NCBI RefSeq assembly: GCF_007954275.1
Contig: NZ_VOLT01000014.1
Span: forward strand, 1 to 64,000
DNA length: 64,000 nucleotides
Source: Colwellia demingiae
GTDB lineage: Bacteria > Pseudomonadota > Gammaproteobacteria > Enterobacterales > Alteromonadaceae
Direction of reading: 5' to 3'
Both the position numbers and the translations under genes were made by a program. The notes under the pieces are model-generated. The model was not told the DNA's origin. It saw only the letters and a program-made list of their open reading frames with translations, and searched no databases. Each line of letters starts with the position of its first letter. Within the stretch, counting starts at the first letter, position 1. Below, piece after piece: positions 39,151-49,229 of this stretch.

Positions 39151-41508
39151 CTATTTTCGATGTAAAAAGGCCGTCAACGCTGGTAATAATGTCAGTGCCC
39201 CCACCATGTTCCAGATAAACATAAAGGTCAGTAATATTCCCATATCAGCCTGAAATTTAATTGGAGAAAAAGCCCAAGTCCCAACACCAATAGCCAGAGT
39301 AATGCCGGTAAAGCCTACTGCCTTACCAGTGGTTTTGAGGGTATTGTAATATGCGTCACCAAGTTCTAAACCTTGATCGAGATAACTCTGCATTTTTGAG
39401 TAAATATAGATGCCATAATCAACACCAATTCCCACACCCAGCGCTATCACCGGCAAGGTGGCTACTTTTACGCCAATACCGATCTGTGCCATCAAAGCCT
39501 GACAAAGCAAAGAAGTAAGGCAAAGTGGCAGCAGTATACAGATAACAATACGTAGTGAGCGGAAGCTCAACAGACACAGCACGAATACCACACCATAGAC
39601 CCAGGCCAGCATTTTATACTGTGCAGTTCCAATAACCTGATTAGTCGCTGCTTCAATACCAGCACCCCCTGCGGCCAGCAGAAGCTGAATATGTTCAGAT
39701 CCATGTTCTTGAGCAAAAAGTTCAATCTCGTTGGTAACTGCCGTCAGCGTAGTCGCCTTATGATCGTTTAGGAACACAATTAATGGTGCCAAGCTGCAAT
39801 CACTGTTAAAACTCCCTGGAGGCGCTTGAATAGAGGCAGCATTGAGTAACTGTTGGTTGCGGTTAAGTGCATTCCACTTAACACTCCCTTCATTCATGCC
39901 AGATAAAGCCATTTTAGTGAAGTTGACCAGTGAATTAGTTGACTGAACCCCTGATACACCCTCAAGTCGCCATTGCAAAGTGTCGAGAGTATCAAGTGTC
40001 TGGTAGTCTGAACACTTATCGGCAGTAGTCTTGACCATCACCACTAAAATGTCGGTGCTGGTCGAGTAGTTTTCGGTGATAAAACGGTTATCTAGGTTAT
40101 AGCGCGAGTCTGCACGAAGCTCAGGTGCTCCGGGATCCAAATCGCCAATTTTAAGGTCTTCGCTCAAGAACAGCCCAAGGATAAACAGACCACCTCCAAT
40201 CATCAAAATCACCGCCGCTTTTTTGCGTTCGGTGAAGGTTGCCATAAAATGCCAGAATGGATGACTGTGCCCCTCTTCCTCATTAACCAGTTTTGTGATG
40301 GCACGCTTGCTAACACCAAAATAGGAAATCAATATAGGCAACAGAATCAAATTGGTCAGGATAATCACACCAACCCCAATACTGGCAGTCAGAGCAAGTT
40401 CCTGAATAACACCTATTTCAATTACCCTCAGGGTAGCAAAACCGATGCCATCACTGATCAATGCGGTCAGTCCAGGAATGTACAGCGATCGAAATGCTTT
40501 ACGAGAAGCGGTCAAAGAGTCAGCTCCTCTGGCCACTTCATGCACTATGCCATTGAAGATTTGTACACTGTGGCTGACGCCAATCGCAAAAACTAAAAAG
40601 GGTACCAGCATTGAATAAGGATCTAATCCCAAACCCATGCTGTTAAGTATCCCCAGTTGCCATACAACAGCAGTAATAGAGCAACCTAATGCTATCAAGG
40701 CACTGCGCAGACAACGGGTATATAACACTAACATAATCAGTGAAAATACCACCGCAAGACCAAAGAACAGTGCAACCTGGGTTACGCCTTCAATCAAATC
40801 ACCCACAACTTTGGCAAAGCCTGTGATATGAATAACCACACTATCTGACTGATATTTTTCTCGGATCAGGCTTTCCAGACGATCCGAAAACACCTGATAA
40901 CTCAGCGCTTCCCCTGTATCAGGATCAAACTCTAATAATGGCGCGTAGATAATGGCAGAGCGAAAGTTATTGGCAACCAGAGTTCCGACCTGACCAGATT
41001 TCAGTACATTGATCCGAAGCTTTTCAATAGTAGCCACAGAGCCATCATAGGTATCTGGAATAACAGGACCACCTGCGAAACCTTCCTCGGTAACCTCTGT
41101 CCAACGTACACCAGCAGACCAGATCGAGGACATTGCAGTTCGATCAACGCCCGGAATATAAAACACTTCTTCATGGACCTGTTTCAGAATATCTAAAAAT
41201 TCACGTTCGAATATATCCCCATTAGGGTTTTCGACAACCACCCTGACAGCATTGCCCAGTCCTTTAAGATCATCTTTATGTTCAAGGTAGTTGACGATGT
41301 ATGGGTGGTAAGTCGGTATCATCTTCTCGAAGCTGGCATCAGGTTTAATCTGGGCAGCTTGAAATCCGAACCAGATAGTCGCTAGTAAAAAAAGGCCGAT
41401 AATAATTGCGCGTTGACCAAACAGTGTTTTTTCAATCACCACTTCACCAAGTTTTTGCGCCAAACTATTTTTTTGCTTAGCAGAGATGTCTGTTCTTATA
41501 TAATTCAT
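39151..41508 (-). CDS. RND/MMPL-family transporter
   Basis: ATG 41506-41508 has a GGGAGG site and overlaps the stop of the upstream YCF48 gene by four bases (ATGA), giving 785 residues. The protein has about 12 membrane helices in two halves, each starting with one helix and a large periplasmic loop. Sterol-sensing-domain-like blocks are LVPFLVFAIGVSHSVQIFNG (about 300) and ALGVGIGVDYGIYIYSKMQ (about 700). The MMPL/HpnN branch moves hydrophobic molecules such as lipids and hopanoids. In this fixed gene set it likely carries the substrate, or a lipid made from it, between the membranes. Confidence 0.85.
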   Translation of the reverse strand: MNYIRTDISAKQKNSLAQKLGEVVIEKTLFGQRAIIIGLFLLATIWFGFQAAQIKPDASFEKMIPTYHPYIVNYLEHKDDLKGLGNAVRVVVENPNGDIFEREFLDILKQVHEEVFYIPGVDRTAMSSIWSAGVRWTEVTEEGFAGGPVIPDTYDGSVATIEKLRINVLKSGQVGTLVANNFRSAIIYAPLLEFDPDTGEALSYQVFSDRLESLIREKYQSDSVVIHITGFAKVVGDLIEGVTQVALFFGLAVVFSLIMLVLYTRCLRSALIALGCSITAVVWQLGILNSMGLGLDPYSMLVPFLVFAIGVSHSVQIFNGIVHEVARGADSLTASRKAFRSLYIPGLTALISDGIGFATLRVIEIGVIQELALTASIGVGVIILTNLILLPILISYFGVSKRAITKLVNEEEGHSHPFWHFMATFTERKKAAVILMIGGGLFILGLFLSEDLKIGDLDPGAPELRADSRYNLDNRFITENYSTSTDILVVMVKTTADKCSDYQTLDTLDTLQWRLEGVSGVQSTNSLVNFTKMALSGMNEGSVKWNALNRNQQLLNAASIQAPPGSFNSDCSLAPLIVFLNDHKATTLTAVTNEIELFAQEHGSEHIQLLLAAGGAGIEAATNQVIGTAQYKMLAWVYGVVFVLCLLSFRSLRIVICILLPLCLTSLLCQALMAQIGIGVKVATLPVIALGVGIGVDYGIYIYSKMQSYLDQGLELGDAYYNTLKTTGKAVGFTGITLAIGVGTWAFSPIKFQADMGILLTFMFIWNMVGALTLLPALTAFLHRK

Positions 41509-42674
41509 GGAGCCTCCCACTGTATCTGAGGCAGATTCAAGTGAGTCATACCATTAACACCAACTAACAATAATTTATTCGTTGAATTTATTAAGCCACT
41601 ACTTAAAGCACTTCTGTCTGGTGTTAAACTACGGCCAATTAACTGACCGTCAAGGTTAAAACGAAACAGCTCGCCACCACCGCTGAGCAAAATAAATTCA
41701 GACTTTTTCATTGCAACCGAACCTAAGATGGACGTATCACTACCAACATTAAGGCGTGACCACTTTTGTCCTTGATTAGTTGAAATAAATGCGTTTCCAC
41801 GCAGACCATAAACGATTAACCCCTCAGTCCCTGTTGCTGTGTAACTGACTGACATTCCAAAAAAAGGTCCGTCATACGGTGAAGGCAATATTATCCAGCT
41901 AAGGCCCTTGTCATCAGAGCGATAGAGAGAGCCGGCTTCTCCGGCTATATAAAGCGTATCTCGGCTTTTGATCAAGGTGTTCAAATGAAAATTGTCAGGA
42001 TTGGAGGAGTTGGCTACCAGAGGTCTCCAGTTTTCTCCGCCATCTTCAGTGCGGAAAATCATGCCATAAGCACCTACCGCCATAACTATTTTTTCATCGA
42101 CAAACAACACTTCAAGAAATGGTCGACTGGCCCCCTCATCCGTAAAAAGTTGCGCATCTTCTAACAGATAGTTTAGTTGTGCTACCGAGTAACCTATGGC
42201 CTTTGCTATACGCTGTTCATCAGATAATGCCAATAAGCGCTTAAGCTCATTCACAATTAACTGATTAGCCTGATAACCATCAAGCTGTTTAAGCCAGTTA
42301 ACGCCGCCATCGCGGGTAGCTAGAATGACACCATCATGTCCAACGGCCCAACCTTGACTCGCCGTTGAGAAAGTAATAGCGGTCAGGGTCACCCGTACCG
42401 GAACATTGGCTTGTTGCCATGTATTGCCCTGATTGTCAGAATAAAGAATGTGACCTCGTTCCCCAAGGGTAATAAGACGGTTATCTACTTGCACAATATC
42501 AAGCAATAACCCCTTTATCGCTCGCTCAGTTTGCGGCGCGTTGTCTTCAAGAGCATCGACGACGGCAAACGCAGGATAGCAGGCCAGAAGCATCGCAGTG
42601 CAAGTAAAAAAAGAGCAAAATGCCTCTTTTACAGGTAGGTGAATATGTTTAAAGGTATATTTGATTACACGCAT
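41505..42674 (-). CDS. YCF48-like beta-propeller protein, secreted
   Basis: The 389-residue protein has a Sec-type signal (FCSFFTCTAMLLACYPAFA, about residues 18-37). Repeats of the YCF48/BNR type follow, including SDNQGNTWQQ, TRDGGVNWLKQ, TEDGGENWRPL, SDDKGLSWIIL and STNQGQKWSRL. These give a seven-bladed propeller in related proteins. It is expected in the periplasm as an assembly or partner protein of the RND transporter, to which it is translationally coupled. A perfect eight-base stem at 42747-42754/42768-42775 precedes it and may adjust its expression relative to the DUF1329 gene. Confidence 0.8.
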   Translation of the reverse strand: MRVIKYTFKHIHLPVKEAFCSFFTCTAMLLACYPAFAVVDALEDNAPQTERAIKGLLLDIVQVDNRLITLGERGHILYSDNQGNTWQQANVPVRVTLTAITFSTASQGWAVGHDGVILATRDGGVNWLKQLDGYQANQLIVNELKRLLALSDEQRIAKAIGYSVAQLNYLLEDAQLFTDEGASRPFLEVLFVDEKIVMAVGAYGMIFRTEDGGENWRPLVANSSNPDNFHLNTLIKSRDTLYIAGEAGSLYRSDDKGLSWIILPSPYDGPFFGMSVSYTATGTEGLIVYGLRGNAFISTNQGQKWSRLNVGSDTSILGSVAMKKSEFILLSGGGELFRFNLDGQLIGRSLTPDRSALSSGLINSTNKLLLVGVNGMTHLNLPQIQWEAP

Positions 42675-42784
42675 ACTGATAACTCAAAATGTTAGGTTTA
42701 GCCATGGTAAATTTAAGGGGATAAATCATCCCTTACGTTGAAGAGACTTCAGGGACAGCAAAGCTACCCCTGAAGATCGTAAAC

Positions 42785-44173
42785 TTATCGTCGACTTAGC
42801 TTACGGACATTACTTGGAGTATAAAAACCGTGCTTCTCACCCTGATATAGCTTAATTGGCTTAATATCAATTTCGTTGAATGCGTAAGCACCATTTTGCA
42901 GATCGGTAAGCCAGTTGCCACGGATCAACGTTCCCGGTAAATCATAAGCATTGAGTAAACTGGCAAAACCTACGCGCCACAGATTACCTCGGCCATCATA
43001 AATATCGGTACCAACAATCGCCCAGCTATCTTCGTCTATGTAAAAACGACGCTTCGCATAAACATGACGTTTTCCTGTTTTTACTGTTGCTTCTACAACC
43101 CATACACGGTGAAGTTCCCAGCGTTGATAGTCAGGATTAGGGTGGTGTGGTGTCGCTATTTCACGCACCTTATCAACTCCTTCACTAAATGCTTGAATCA
43201 GGTGATTATTGTTATACGGAATATAAAGCTCTTGTTTACCTACTAGGTTCCAGTCGTAACGTTCCGGTGAACCATTAAACATAAATGCATTGTCATAGGT
43301 TGCCTGCCCGTTGAACTGGGCATTTGGTGTATCAAATGCGATGGTTGGCGCTCGACGCACTCGGCGTTGTCCCGGAATATACTGCCAAGCCTGACGCGGT
43401 GAATTGGCTTGATCAATCGGGTCGATGACCAGAATAACTTCACCTTTGCGACGAGTCGGTTGATCATAAATTAGAAATAACTCCAGCAGATTTCCGCTGA
43501 AAGTATCAATATTGCTGCTCTTTGAATAGTAAGGATAAGTTTCATACAAGTCCCCACCGCCATAACCCAGTGCACCATTAGACTGAACAACTAGGGAGAT
43601 ATATTCTTTAAATGCACCCTCGCCTAACCAACGTAGATTATGATTCCAAATCACTTCATTACCATTGGACGGAATAGGAAACGGAATACCACCAAACGCA
43701 CTTTCAACACTGTTACCTGTCGCATCCAGCTTAGTTCGTAATGCATTTTGGTAGGTATTATCATAAACATACTGCGGCGCGGCATGAGTACGATGTGTAG
43801 GATAAATATCCATACGAAAAGTTTGCGGGTACTTCTCAAACAGAGCAACCTGCCCTTCAGTCAGCTGTTCTTTGTGCTCTAAGTAATTACTTGCCGTGAC
43901 CTGAATGACTGGTTTTTCGTTCGCAAAAGGATCTATTCGACCTCCTTTAGCGGTTAGTCCAGCTTTTACCACTTCACCGGTCCAGGCCGGAATAGTGCCT
44001 GCGGCGTTACCCTTGCGTTCTGCGCCAACTGGCGTCAGGTCTGTTTTAAGGCGGTCAGCCTGTTCTGGTGTAACCGCAGCCAGGCTCATACTACTGCTTA
44101 ATAGCGTTGCAGTTGCCAAACCCGCAGCAAACAGCCATTTTTTAGTCAATGGGGTAGTGTTAATTTTTATCAT
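42785..44173 (-). CDS. DUF1329-family secreted protein
   Basis: The 462-residue protein has a cleavable signal peptide (WLFAAGLATATLLSSSMSLAA). The body matches DUF1329, an outer-membrane or periplasmic LolA/LolB-like lipid-binding fold. Recognisable parts are LTPVGAERKGNAAGTIPAWTG, PNPDYQRWELHRVWVVEATVK and KRRFYIDEDSWAIVGTDIYDGRGNLWR. It is nearly always beside DUF1302 proteins, as here. The probable role is binding and carrying a hydrophobic compound across the periplasm. Confidence 0.85.
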   Translation of the reverse strand: MIKINTTPLTKKWLFAAGLATATLLSSSMSLAAVTPEQADRLKTDLTPVGAERKGNAAGTIPAWTGEVVKAGLTAKGGRIDPFANEKPVIQVTASNYLEHKEQLTEGQVALFEKYPQTFRMDIYPTHRTHAAPQYVYDNTYQNALRTKLDATGNSVESAFGGIPFPIPSNGNEVIWNHNLRWLGEGAFKEYISLVVQSNGALGYGGGDLYETYPYYSKSSNIDTFSGNLLELFLIYDQPTRRKGEVILVIDPIDQANSPRQAWQYIPGQRRVRRAPTIAFDTPNAQFNGQATYDNAFMFNGSPERYDWNLVGKQELYIPYNNNHLIQAFSEGVDKVREIATPHHPNPDYQRWELHRVWVVEATVKTGKRHVYAKRRFYIDEDSWAIVGTDIYDGRGNLWRVGFASLLNAYDLPGTLIRGNWLTDLQNGAYAFNEIDIKPIKLYQGEKHGFYTPSNVRKLSRR

Positions 44174-44235
44174 TGTTTTGTACCTTTCAGTCTAGAGAGT
44201 TAGCAGCTAAAATCATCAACAGTTACTGCTCTGTG

Positions 44236-45798
44236 TTAGAAACTATATTTGACACTGATAGAGATATAATCACGATCAGCTTGTGGATCTTCTAGCGCGC
44301 TGCCCGTAAATGCAGTGTATTTAATGTCGGCTGTAAGGTTATTGAGGTAGGTAAAATCAGCACCAATGCTGACTACATCCTTACCTTTATCAAAGCTGGC
44401 AAGAACTGCACCGTCACCGCCCAAATTACCAGCAAGATCATGGTTCCAGATAATAGGAATCGTCATATCTATTCCTGAGAATATCTGCTGGTAAACCAAA
44501 TTAATCTTGGCAGCAAATCCCCAAGCCTCAGTATCGCCCGCCAGTAAATCGCTTTCATCAACGCCATGTACTTGGTTGTAACCTACTTCGCCGACAAAAA
44601 CGGTATCATCAGCCAGTGCGCTAGGCCCAAAAATATGAATCGCTGACAATTGAACTTGACTAACTTCCGCTTCAATCGCTGAATTATCTGGTTTTAAAAG
44701 GTTCATCCCTTCGCGATAGCTATACTCACCACTAACATTGGTATCACCGATAACGGTACCGAAGCTAACACCGTAAAGTTTAATATCTTCGGTATAGGCC
44801 AAAGCGTAAGTACCAGCAGTAGCTGCTTTGCTCAAGTCAAAAATAGGTAGTTTGTCGTGATAATTGAGGACGTAGAAACCAAAATCGGTATAATTAAGGG
44901 ATTCTGCGAGATAACGTACGGCGATACCGTACTGACCATCATCGTCGGCACGAGTATCAGTGCCTCGCGTCAATGCAAAGGTAGGAAATGCTAGAAACTC
45001 ACCACCTTCATCGAAGAAATCATCGGCACTAAAATAACTGCCGGCAGCGACTAGGCGGGTTTTATCCCATTCCAACTGGTAATAAGCCTCAACAGATAAG
45101 GTATCGGACAATTCAAGTTGCGCAAATACTTGTTCAGTAGGTAAGAAAATATCTTTTAATTCAACTCCCGGTACGCCAAGTTGTGTTGCATCTAGCGGAC
45201 TCTGAGCCGTTGATATTCCCCCAACGACGAAAACACTTTCACCCCAGCTAGCCACCTGACTACCTAAGCGTAAATTGAGATTGTTACCTGCTATATCAAA
45301 ATTACCGTAAACAAAGTAATCCAACATCTCAGCTTCGTCACCGTGTCGTTTGCGTGTAGCTCGGGTAAATTCGTTAAAAGGAACAGACAAATTATTCGAG
45401 GTTGCTGGTGAGTCATTATCATTACTATGATGATAAACATCATCATAGTAGGCACGGGCACGAAGGAACACACCAAAATCGTTACGGTAATTCAGATCCA
45501 TTTCAGTTGTGATACTTATCCGGTTTGAAATCAAACCCTTGTTAAAATTTCGATCACCGTCATCTTTGTTAAAATTAGCAGGATTAATCGTGGGATCAAC
45601 CAAGCGTTCATCTCTATCCTCTACTCGCCAACTTGCGCCATAGGTGAGTGTTGTATCCCAGTCTATTTTCAAATCTGTACTGGGAGAAAAACTCGCTGCA
45701 TAAGCACCTTGCGTAAAACATAAAGACACGGCTGCCGCTACAAGAGTTCGTTTAATTAACGGGTTAGGCTGTCTTTTCCTGGTGGATATATTCATCAC
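44236..45798 (-). CDS. DUF1302-family outer-membrane protein
   Basis: The 520-residue protein has a signal peptide ending FTQGAYAA. A beta-barrel pattern of alternating strands follows and ends in the C-terminal aromatic (ISISVKYSF), which outer-membrane barrels use for assembly. DUF1302 features include DWDTTLTYGASWRVEDRD, LRLGSQVASWGESVFVVGGI and IPIIWNHDL. Expected role: an outer-membrane channel for a hydrophobic substrate. It is the first gene of the reverse arm. The doubled CTATCC operator lies 147 bases before its start. Confidence 0.87.
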   Translation of the reverse strand: MMNISTRKRQPNPLIKRTLVAAAVSLCFTQGAYAASFSPSTDLKIDWDTTLTYGASWRVEDRDERLVDPTINPANFNKDDGDRNFNKGLISNRISITTEMDLNYRNDFGVFLRARAYYDDVYHHSNDNDSPATSNNLSVPFNEFTRATRKRHGDEAEMLDYFVYGNFDIAGNNLNLRLGSQVASWGESVFVVGGISTAQSPLDATQLGVPGVELKDIFLPTEQVFAQLELSDTLSVEAYYQLEWDKTRLVAAGSYFSADDFFDEGGEFLAFPTFALTRGTDTRADDDGQYGIAVRYLAESLNYTDFGFYVLNYHDKLPIFDLSKAATAGTYALAYTEDIKLYGVSFGTVIGDTNVSGEYSYREGMNLLKPDNSAIEAEVSQVQLSAIHIFGPSALADDTVFVGEVGYNQVHGVDESDLLAGDTEAWGFAAKINLVYQQIFSGIDMTIPIIWNHDLAGNLGGDGAVLASFDKGKDVVSIGADFTYLNNLTADIKYTAFTGSALEDPQADRDYISISVKYSF

Positions 45799-45942
45799 AT
45801 TGCCTCTACTTTATCTGTGCTTGTTGCCAAGCATTCTAGTTGTTATTAAGCATTAAAAAATCCATCCCATCAGCAGATTTTGCTGGTGTTTAGATTGAGT
45901 AATTAACTGCAACATCAGCCTAGCAAAGGAACAATAAGTACC

Positions 45943-45998
45943 AACTATCCCAAAGGATAGAATGCCCCTATACCCAAGTTCTATCCTTTAGGGTAGTT
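45943..45998. promoter_or_regulatory. Doubled CTATCC-N4-GGATAG operator, site B
   Basis: CTATCC-CAAA-GGATAG (45945-45960) and CTATCC-TTTA-GGGTAG (45981-45996) again have centres 36 bases apart. Outer and middle bases match site A. It lies between the DUF1302 gene (minus) and the LuxR-type regulator gene (plus). Confidence 0.75.
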
Positions 45999-46097
45999 GC
46001 CATATTTTTTTATTTATTAGCCACATTTACCGGAAAGTAAAAGTCAGTTTGGAATATGATTTTTTTCTTGAAATTTATAAAAACCTAAGAAATTAAT

Positions 46098-46238
46098 ATG
46101 TTTACAATCGACTTAACCTTGGGAATAATGCAGGTCAAATTATCTTGTCTGTATGTGGTAGTAGCCCTCGCCATTATTAGCTATTGCTTTATCAGAAAAG
46201 TTAAATTAACCAAACAAGATGTTTATAAAATTTACTAA
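46098..46238 (+). CDS. Small single-pass membrane protein, 46 residues
   Basis: A complete frame from ATG 46098 (MFTIDLTLGIMQ) contains one hydrophobic helix (LSCLYVVVALAIISYCFI) followed by a basic, inside-facing tail (RKVKLTKQDVYKIY). Only a weak AAGAA precedes it. It lies 92 bases before the LuxR-type regulator and reads the same way, so it may be cotranscribed with it or be a leader peptide. No family is recognised. Confidence 0.4.
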   Translation: MFTIDLTLGIMQVKLSCLYVVVALAIISYCFIRKVKLTKQDVYKIY

Positions 46239-46330
46239 TAAACAGACTGCCAATGATGAAAGCTGGTCAACTGTTATTTATTATGTTTTTATAATAGATA
46301 TGAGTTTTAAAGGAGCCGCGTAGCCAAAGT

Positions 46331-49045
46331 ATGACACTTGACGATGATCTAAATTCTCTCGTATTAGAGACCAAACTTTCTTCCCCTCAGCCCTGCGGGA
46401 GAGATTTACTTGAGCGACAACGATTGCTCGATTTACTTGCTAATAACCGCGATAAAAAGTTAATTTTTCTAACAGCTTGTGCCGGGTATGGTAAATCCAC
46501 TCTGATGTCACAATGGAATCATGCTCTAATGCAACAGGGCGAGAACACAGCATGGCTAACCCTAGATGAAGATGATAATGATCCCGGCAGGCTTTTTACC
46601 TATCTTAGGTACGCACTGGAGGGAATAAAGCCCTCTTCTACTCAGCTCAATGATCTGGTAACCGTGACTAAAAGCCACGCGGTCTTGCTCGCTAATATAT
46701 TCGGTTCAGCCACTGCTCCATCAGTGCTTTTTATCGATGAGTTAGAGGCACTTCATAATCAGGAGTCGCTTCGCTTGCTGGCTTTGTTACAGCAGCATAT
46801 ACCGCAAGGTCGGCAACTAGTTATCGCCTCCAGAGAAAAGCCGGACTGGAACCTGTCAAAATTAAAACTTAGCGAAGAGTTACTAGAGGTCGGTGTACAG
46901 GAACTAAGATTTAGTACTAAGGATGCTACCCTCCTTGGTGAACTCAGATTAACCGGTCCAATTAATGAGAACACCACCGATAAATTAATTGAAAAGACTG
47001 AGGGCTGGATTGCTGGTATTCGCTTAGCAATGCTCTGTTTTCCCAGTATCGATGACACTCAAGAATGGGTAGAAAACATTACAGGCGAGCTAGATGAGAT
47101 CACTGACTTCTTGTCAGAAGAAGTATTTCGCCATCTGGGTACAGAACAACAGCTATTCCTGCTAAAAGTTGCCGTATTAAACCGCATAAGCGCACCATTA
47201 TGTGAAGCGTTAACTGGGGAGTCTGGAGCCCAGACTCAGTTGGAAAGTTTTTGTGAAAAAGGGTTTTTCATCCACCCCCTTGATAAGCAGCGCCACTGGT
47301 TCAAACTGCACGGTCTAGTCAGACAATTCTTGCTTAAAAGGCTTGCGCAGCTAATTCCTCAAAAAATCACAGAGCTACATGAAATGGCTGCACGTTGGCA
47401 TAACAGCCACGGTTATAAACTGGAAGCCATTCATCACGCAATTGCGGCAAAAAATCCATTGTTTGCCATGCAAATCCTTGAGGGTTTCAGTAAACATCTA
47501 GTCACGCAAGGCCAACTCAGAACAGTGACCAACCTTGCCTCACGCATTTCAAAGTTACAATCAATAGATAATCCAGCTCTCCTTGCTAGTATGTGTTGGG
47601 CCAATTTGTTTCTACACCAACGGGATCAGGCAGAACAACTGTTTATACGTTTGAAACACGTAAACGATGACAAAGGGCTGTCCGTCGAATTGCAATCTCA
47701 ACTGCCTACCTTTGAATCTTTGTTATTAATAATGAAAGACAGCACTTTCTCTGCAGGAGAAATTGCCGAAAAAAACCTGACTTGTATCAATGAGAAAGAT
47801 CATTTCGAACGAGGCGTGCTTTGCAATATCATCGCCTTAGCCAAGTTAGGATTTAATGACTTTGAATTAGCACAGCAATATCAACTTAAAGCCCGTACTT
47901 CATTTCTCAAATCAGGCAGTTGTTTTGGCCTTGCCTATTCCGATATGCTGGGAGCTCTGAGAGAAAAACTGCAAGGTAATCTGTTAGTGGCCAGAGAACG
48001 TTTTAAAAATATTGGGCAAGAACAAGATTACAGACGATTTGACGACCACGCTCTGTCTCTACAAGTGGCAAAGGCAGTTTGTAACGGCTTTGAGGCTGGA
48101 CTTCTTTATGAACTTAATCTTCTTGAGGAAGCACAACAACTGCTTGATGAACATTTCGCTGATGCGGTTAATAACACTATACCACCAGATATGGTGATTA
48201 CTGGCTGCCTCACACGCGCCCGCATTGCCTTTACTAGAGGCGAGTTCGAAACCGCCTATGCTTATCTAGAGGAAGCTGAAGTTGAAGGTATCAGCTGGGT
48301 GCTTCCGCGCTTGGTCAGAGAAATGCGTTGGGAGAGAGTACGTTTTGCACTGCTACGTGGTGAACTGGCATCAGCAAAACAATTCGCTGCCCAAACCATT
48401 ATCAACCATATTCCCGCCACGCCACCTGGCTTTTTTAACCCCGCTGATGAATGTGGTTCTCTCGATATTGCGCCTTTGCGCTTTGAAATCTATACTGGCG
48501 ATCCCGCTTCAGCCATCATCCGTATCGAACAACTGATTGCCGAATCTAGCGAACGCCCTTGTCGCAAGCTAGTTCTTAAAGTACTGAAAGTGTTAGCTTA
48601 TACACTGCTACAGCAAACAAGTAACGCTCGACAAGGAATGATTGATGCAATCGACCTTGGTTGTAAAATAGGCGCACAGCGCAGCATTATTGATGAAGGT
48701 TCGCACATTATTGAACTGCTTAAACAGCTCTGCGTTGACTGGAGTAATCACCCGAACATTGCCAATAGCAAGCGAATAACTTACTGCAAAATATTGCTTG
48801 AAGCCGCAGGTGAAACTCTTATTCTGGAGTCAGAACAACATCCGCCCCGTGAACAAATATCAGATCGGGAACTGGAAGTACTTCACCTCGTTCGTGATGG
48901 ATTAAAAAACGACCAAATAGCAAAAATACTTTTTGTCTCGGTCAATACTGTCAAATGGCACCTGCGCCGTTTATATGAAAAGCTTGGTGTTAGATCCAGA
49001 ACAGAAGCAGTGGCTGAGAGCAGAAAACTAGGGTTAATCGATTAA
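46331..49045 (+). CDS. MalT-like large ATP-binding LuxR-family (LAL) regulator
   Basis: The 904-residue protein has the LAL layout. The N-terminal STAND ATPase has Walker A ACAGYGKST (about 50-57) and Walker B SVLFIDELE (about 131-138). A long helical TPR-like middle (about 350-830) follows. The C-terminal LuxR helix-turn-helix is at about 840-904 (ISDRELEVLHLVRDGLKNDQIAKILFVSVNTVKWHLRRLYEKLGV). MalT relatives bind ATP and a small inducer, form oligomers and activate at repeated DNA sites. It sits inside the catabolic island, next to site B, and is the best candidate to act at the CTATCC sites. Confidence 0.9.
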   Translation: MTLDDDLNSLVLETKLSSPQPCGRDLLERQRLLDLLANNRDKKLIFLTACAGYGKSTLMSQWNHALMQQGENTAWLTLDEDDNDPGRLFTYLRYALEGIKPSSTQLNDLVTVTKSHAVLLANIFGSATAPSVLFIDELEALHNQESLRLLALLQQHIPQGRQLVIASREKPDWNLSKLKLSEELLEVGVQELRFSTKDATLLGELRLTGPINENTTDKLIEKTEGWIAGIRLAMLCFPSIDDTQEWVENITGELDEITDFLSEEVFRHLGTEQQLFLLKVAVLNRISAPLCEALTGESGAQTQLESFCEKGFFIHPLDKQRHWFKLHGLVRQFLLKRLAQLIPQKITELHEMAARWHNSHGYKLEAIHHAIAAKNPLFAMQILEGFSKHLVTQGQLRTVTNLASRISKLQSIDNPALLASMCWANLFLHQRDQAEQLFIRLKHVNDDKGLSVELQSQLPTFESLLLIMKDSTFSAGEIAEKNLTCINEKDHFERGVLCNIIALAKLGFNDFELAQQYQLKARTSFLKSGSCFGLAYSDMLGALREKLQGNLLVARERFKNIGQEQDYRRFDDHALSLQVAKAVCNGFEAGLLYELNLLEEAQQLLDEHFADAVNNTIPPDMVITGCLTRARIAFTRGEFETAYAYLEEAEVEGISWVLPRLVREMRWERVRFALLRGELASAKQFAAQTIINHIPATPPGFFNPADECGSLDIAPLRFEIYTGDPASAIIRIEQLIAESSERPCRKLVLKVLKVLAYTLLQQTSNARQGMIDAIDLGCKIGAQRSIIDEGSHIIELLKQLCVDWSNHPNIANSKRITYCKILLEAAGETLILESEQHPPREQISDRELEVLHLVRDGLKNDQIAKILFVSVNTVKWHLRRLYEKLGVRSRTEAVAESRKLGLID

Positions 49046-49075
49046 AAATTTCCTCTTGTGCATCTGCCTCAATTT

Positions 49076-49091
49076 TCTATCCTTTTAGGTA
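49076..49091. promoter_or_regulatory. Single diverged CTATCC-type operator, site C
   Basis: CTATCC-TTTT-AGGTAG lies 139 bases before the GST start codon, the same distance as the other sites from their genes. No partner is seen 36 bases away. Confidence 0.5.
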
Positions 49092-49229
49092 GTGGCTTAC
49101 GTACTTGCTCTTGATAAGTTATTAAATCCACGCTGACATGGCAAACTGAATATCTATTTAGTAGTCGTCAATATAAGAAGTAATTTATAGATACTCCCCA
49201 GTGTCGGTATAACTATCAGGAGAAATTTA

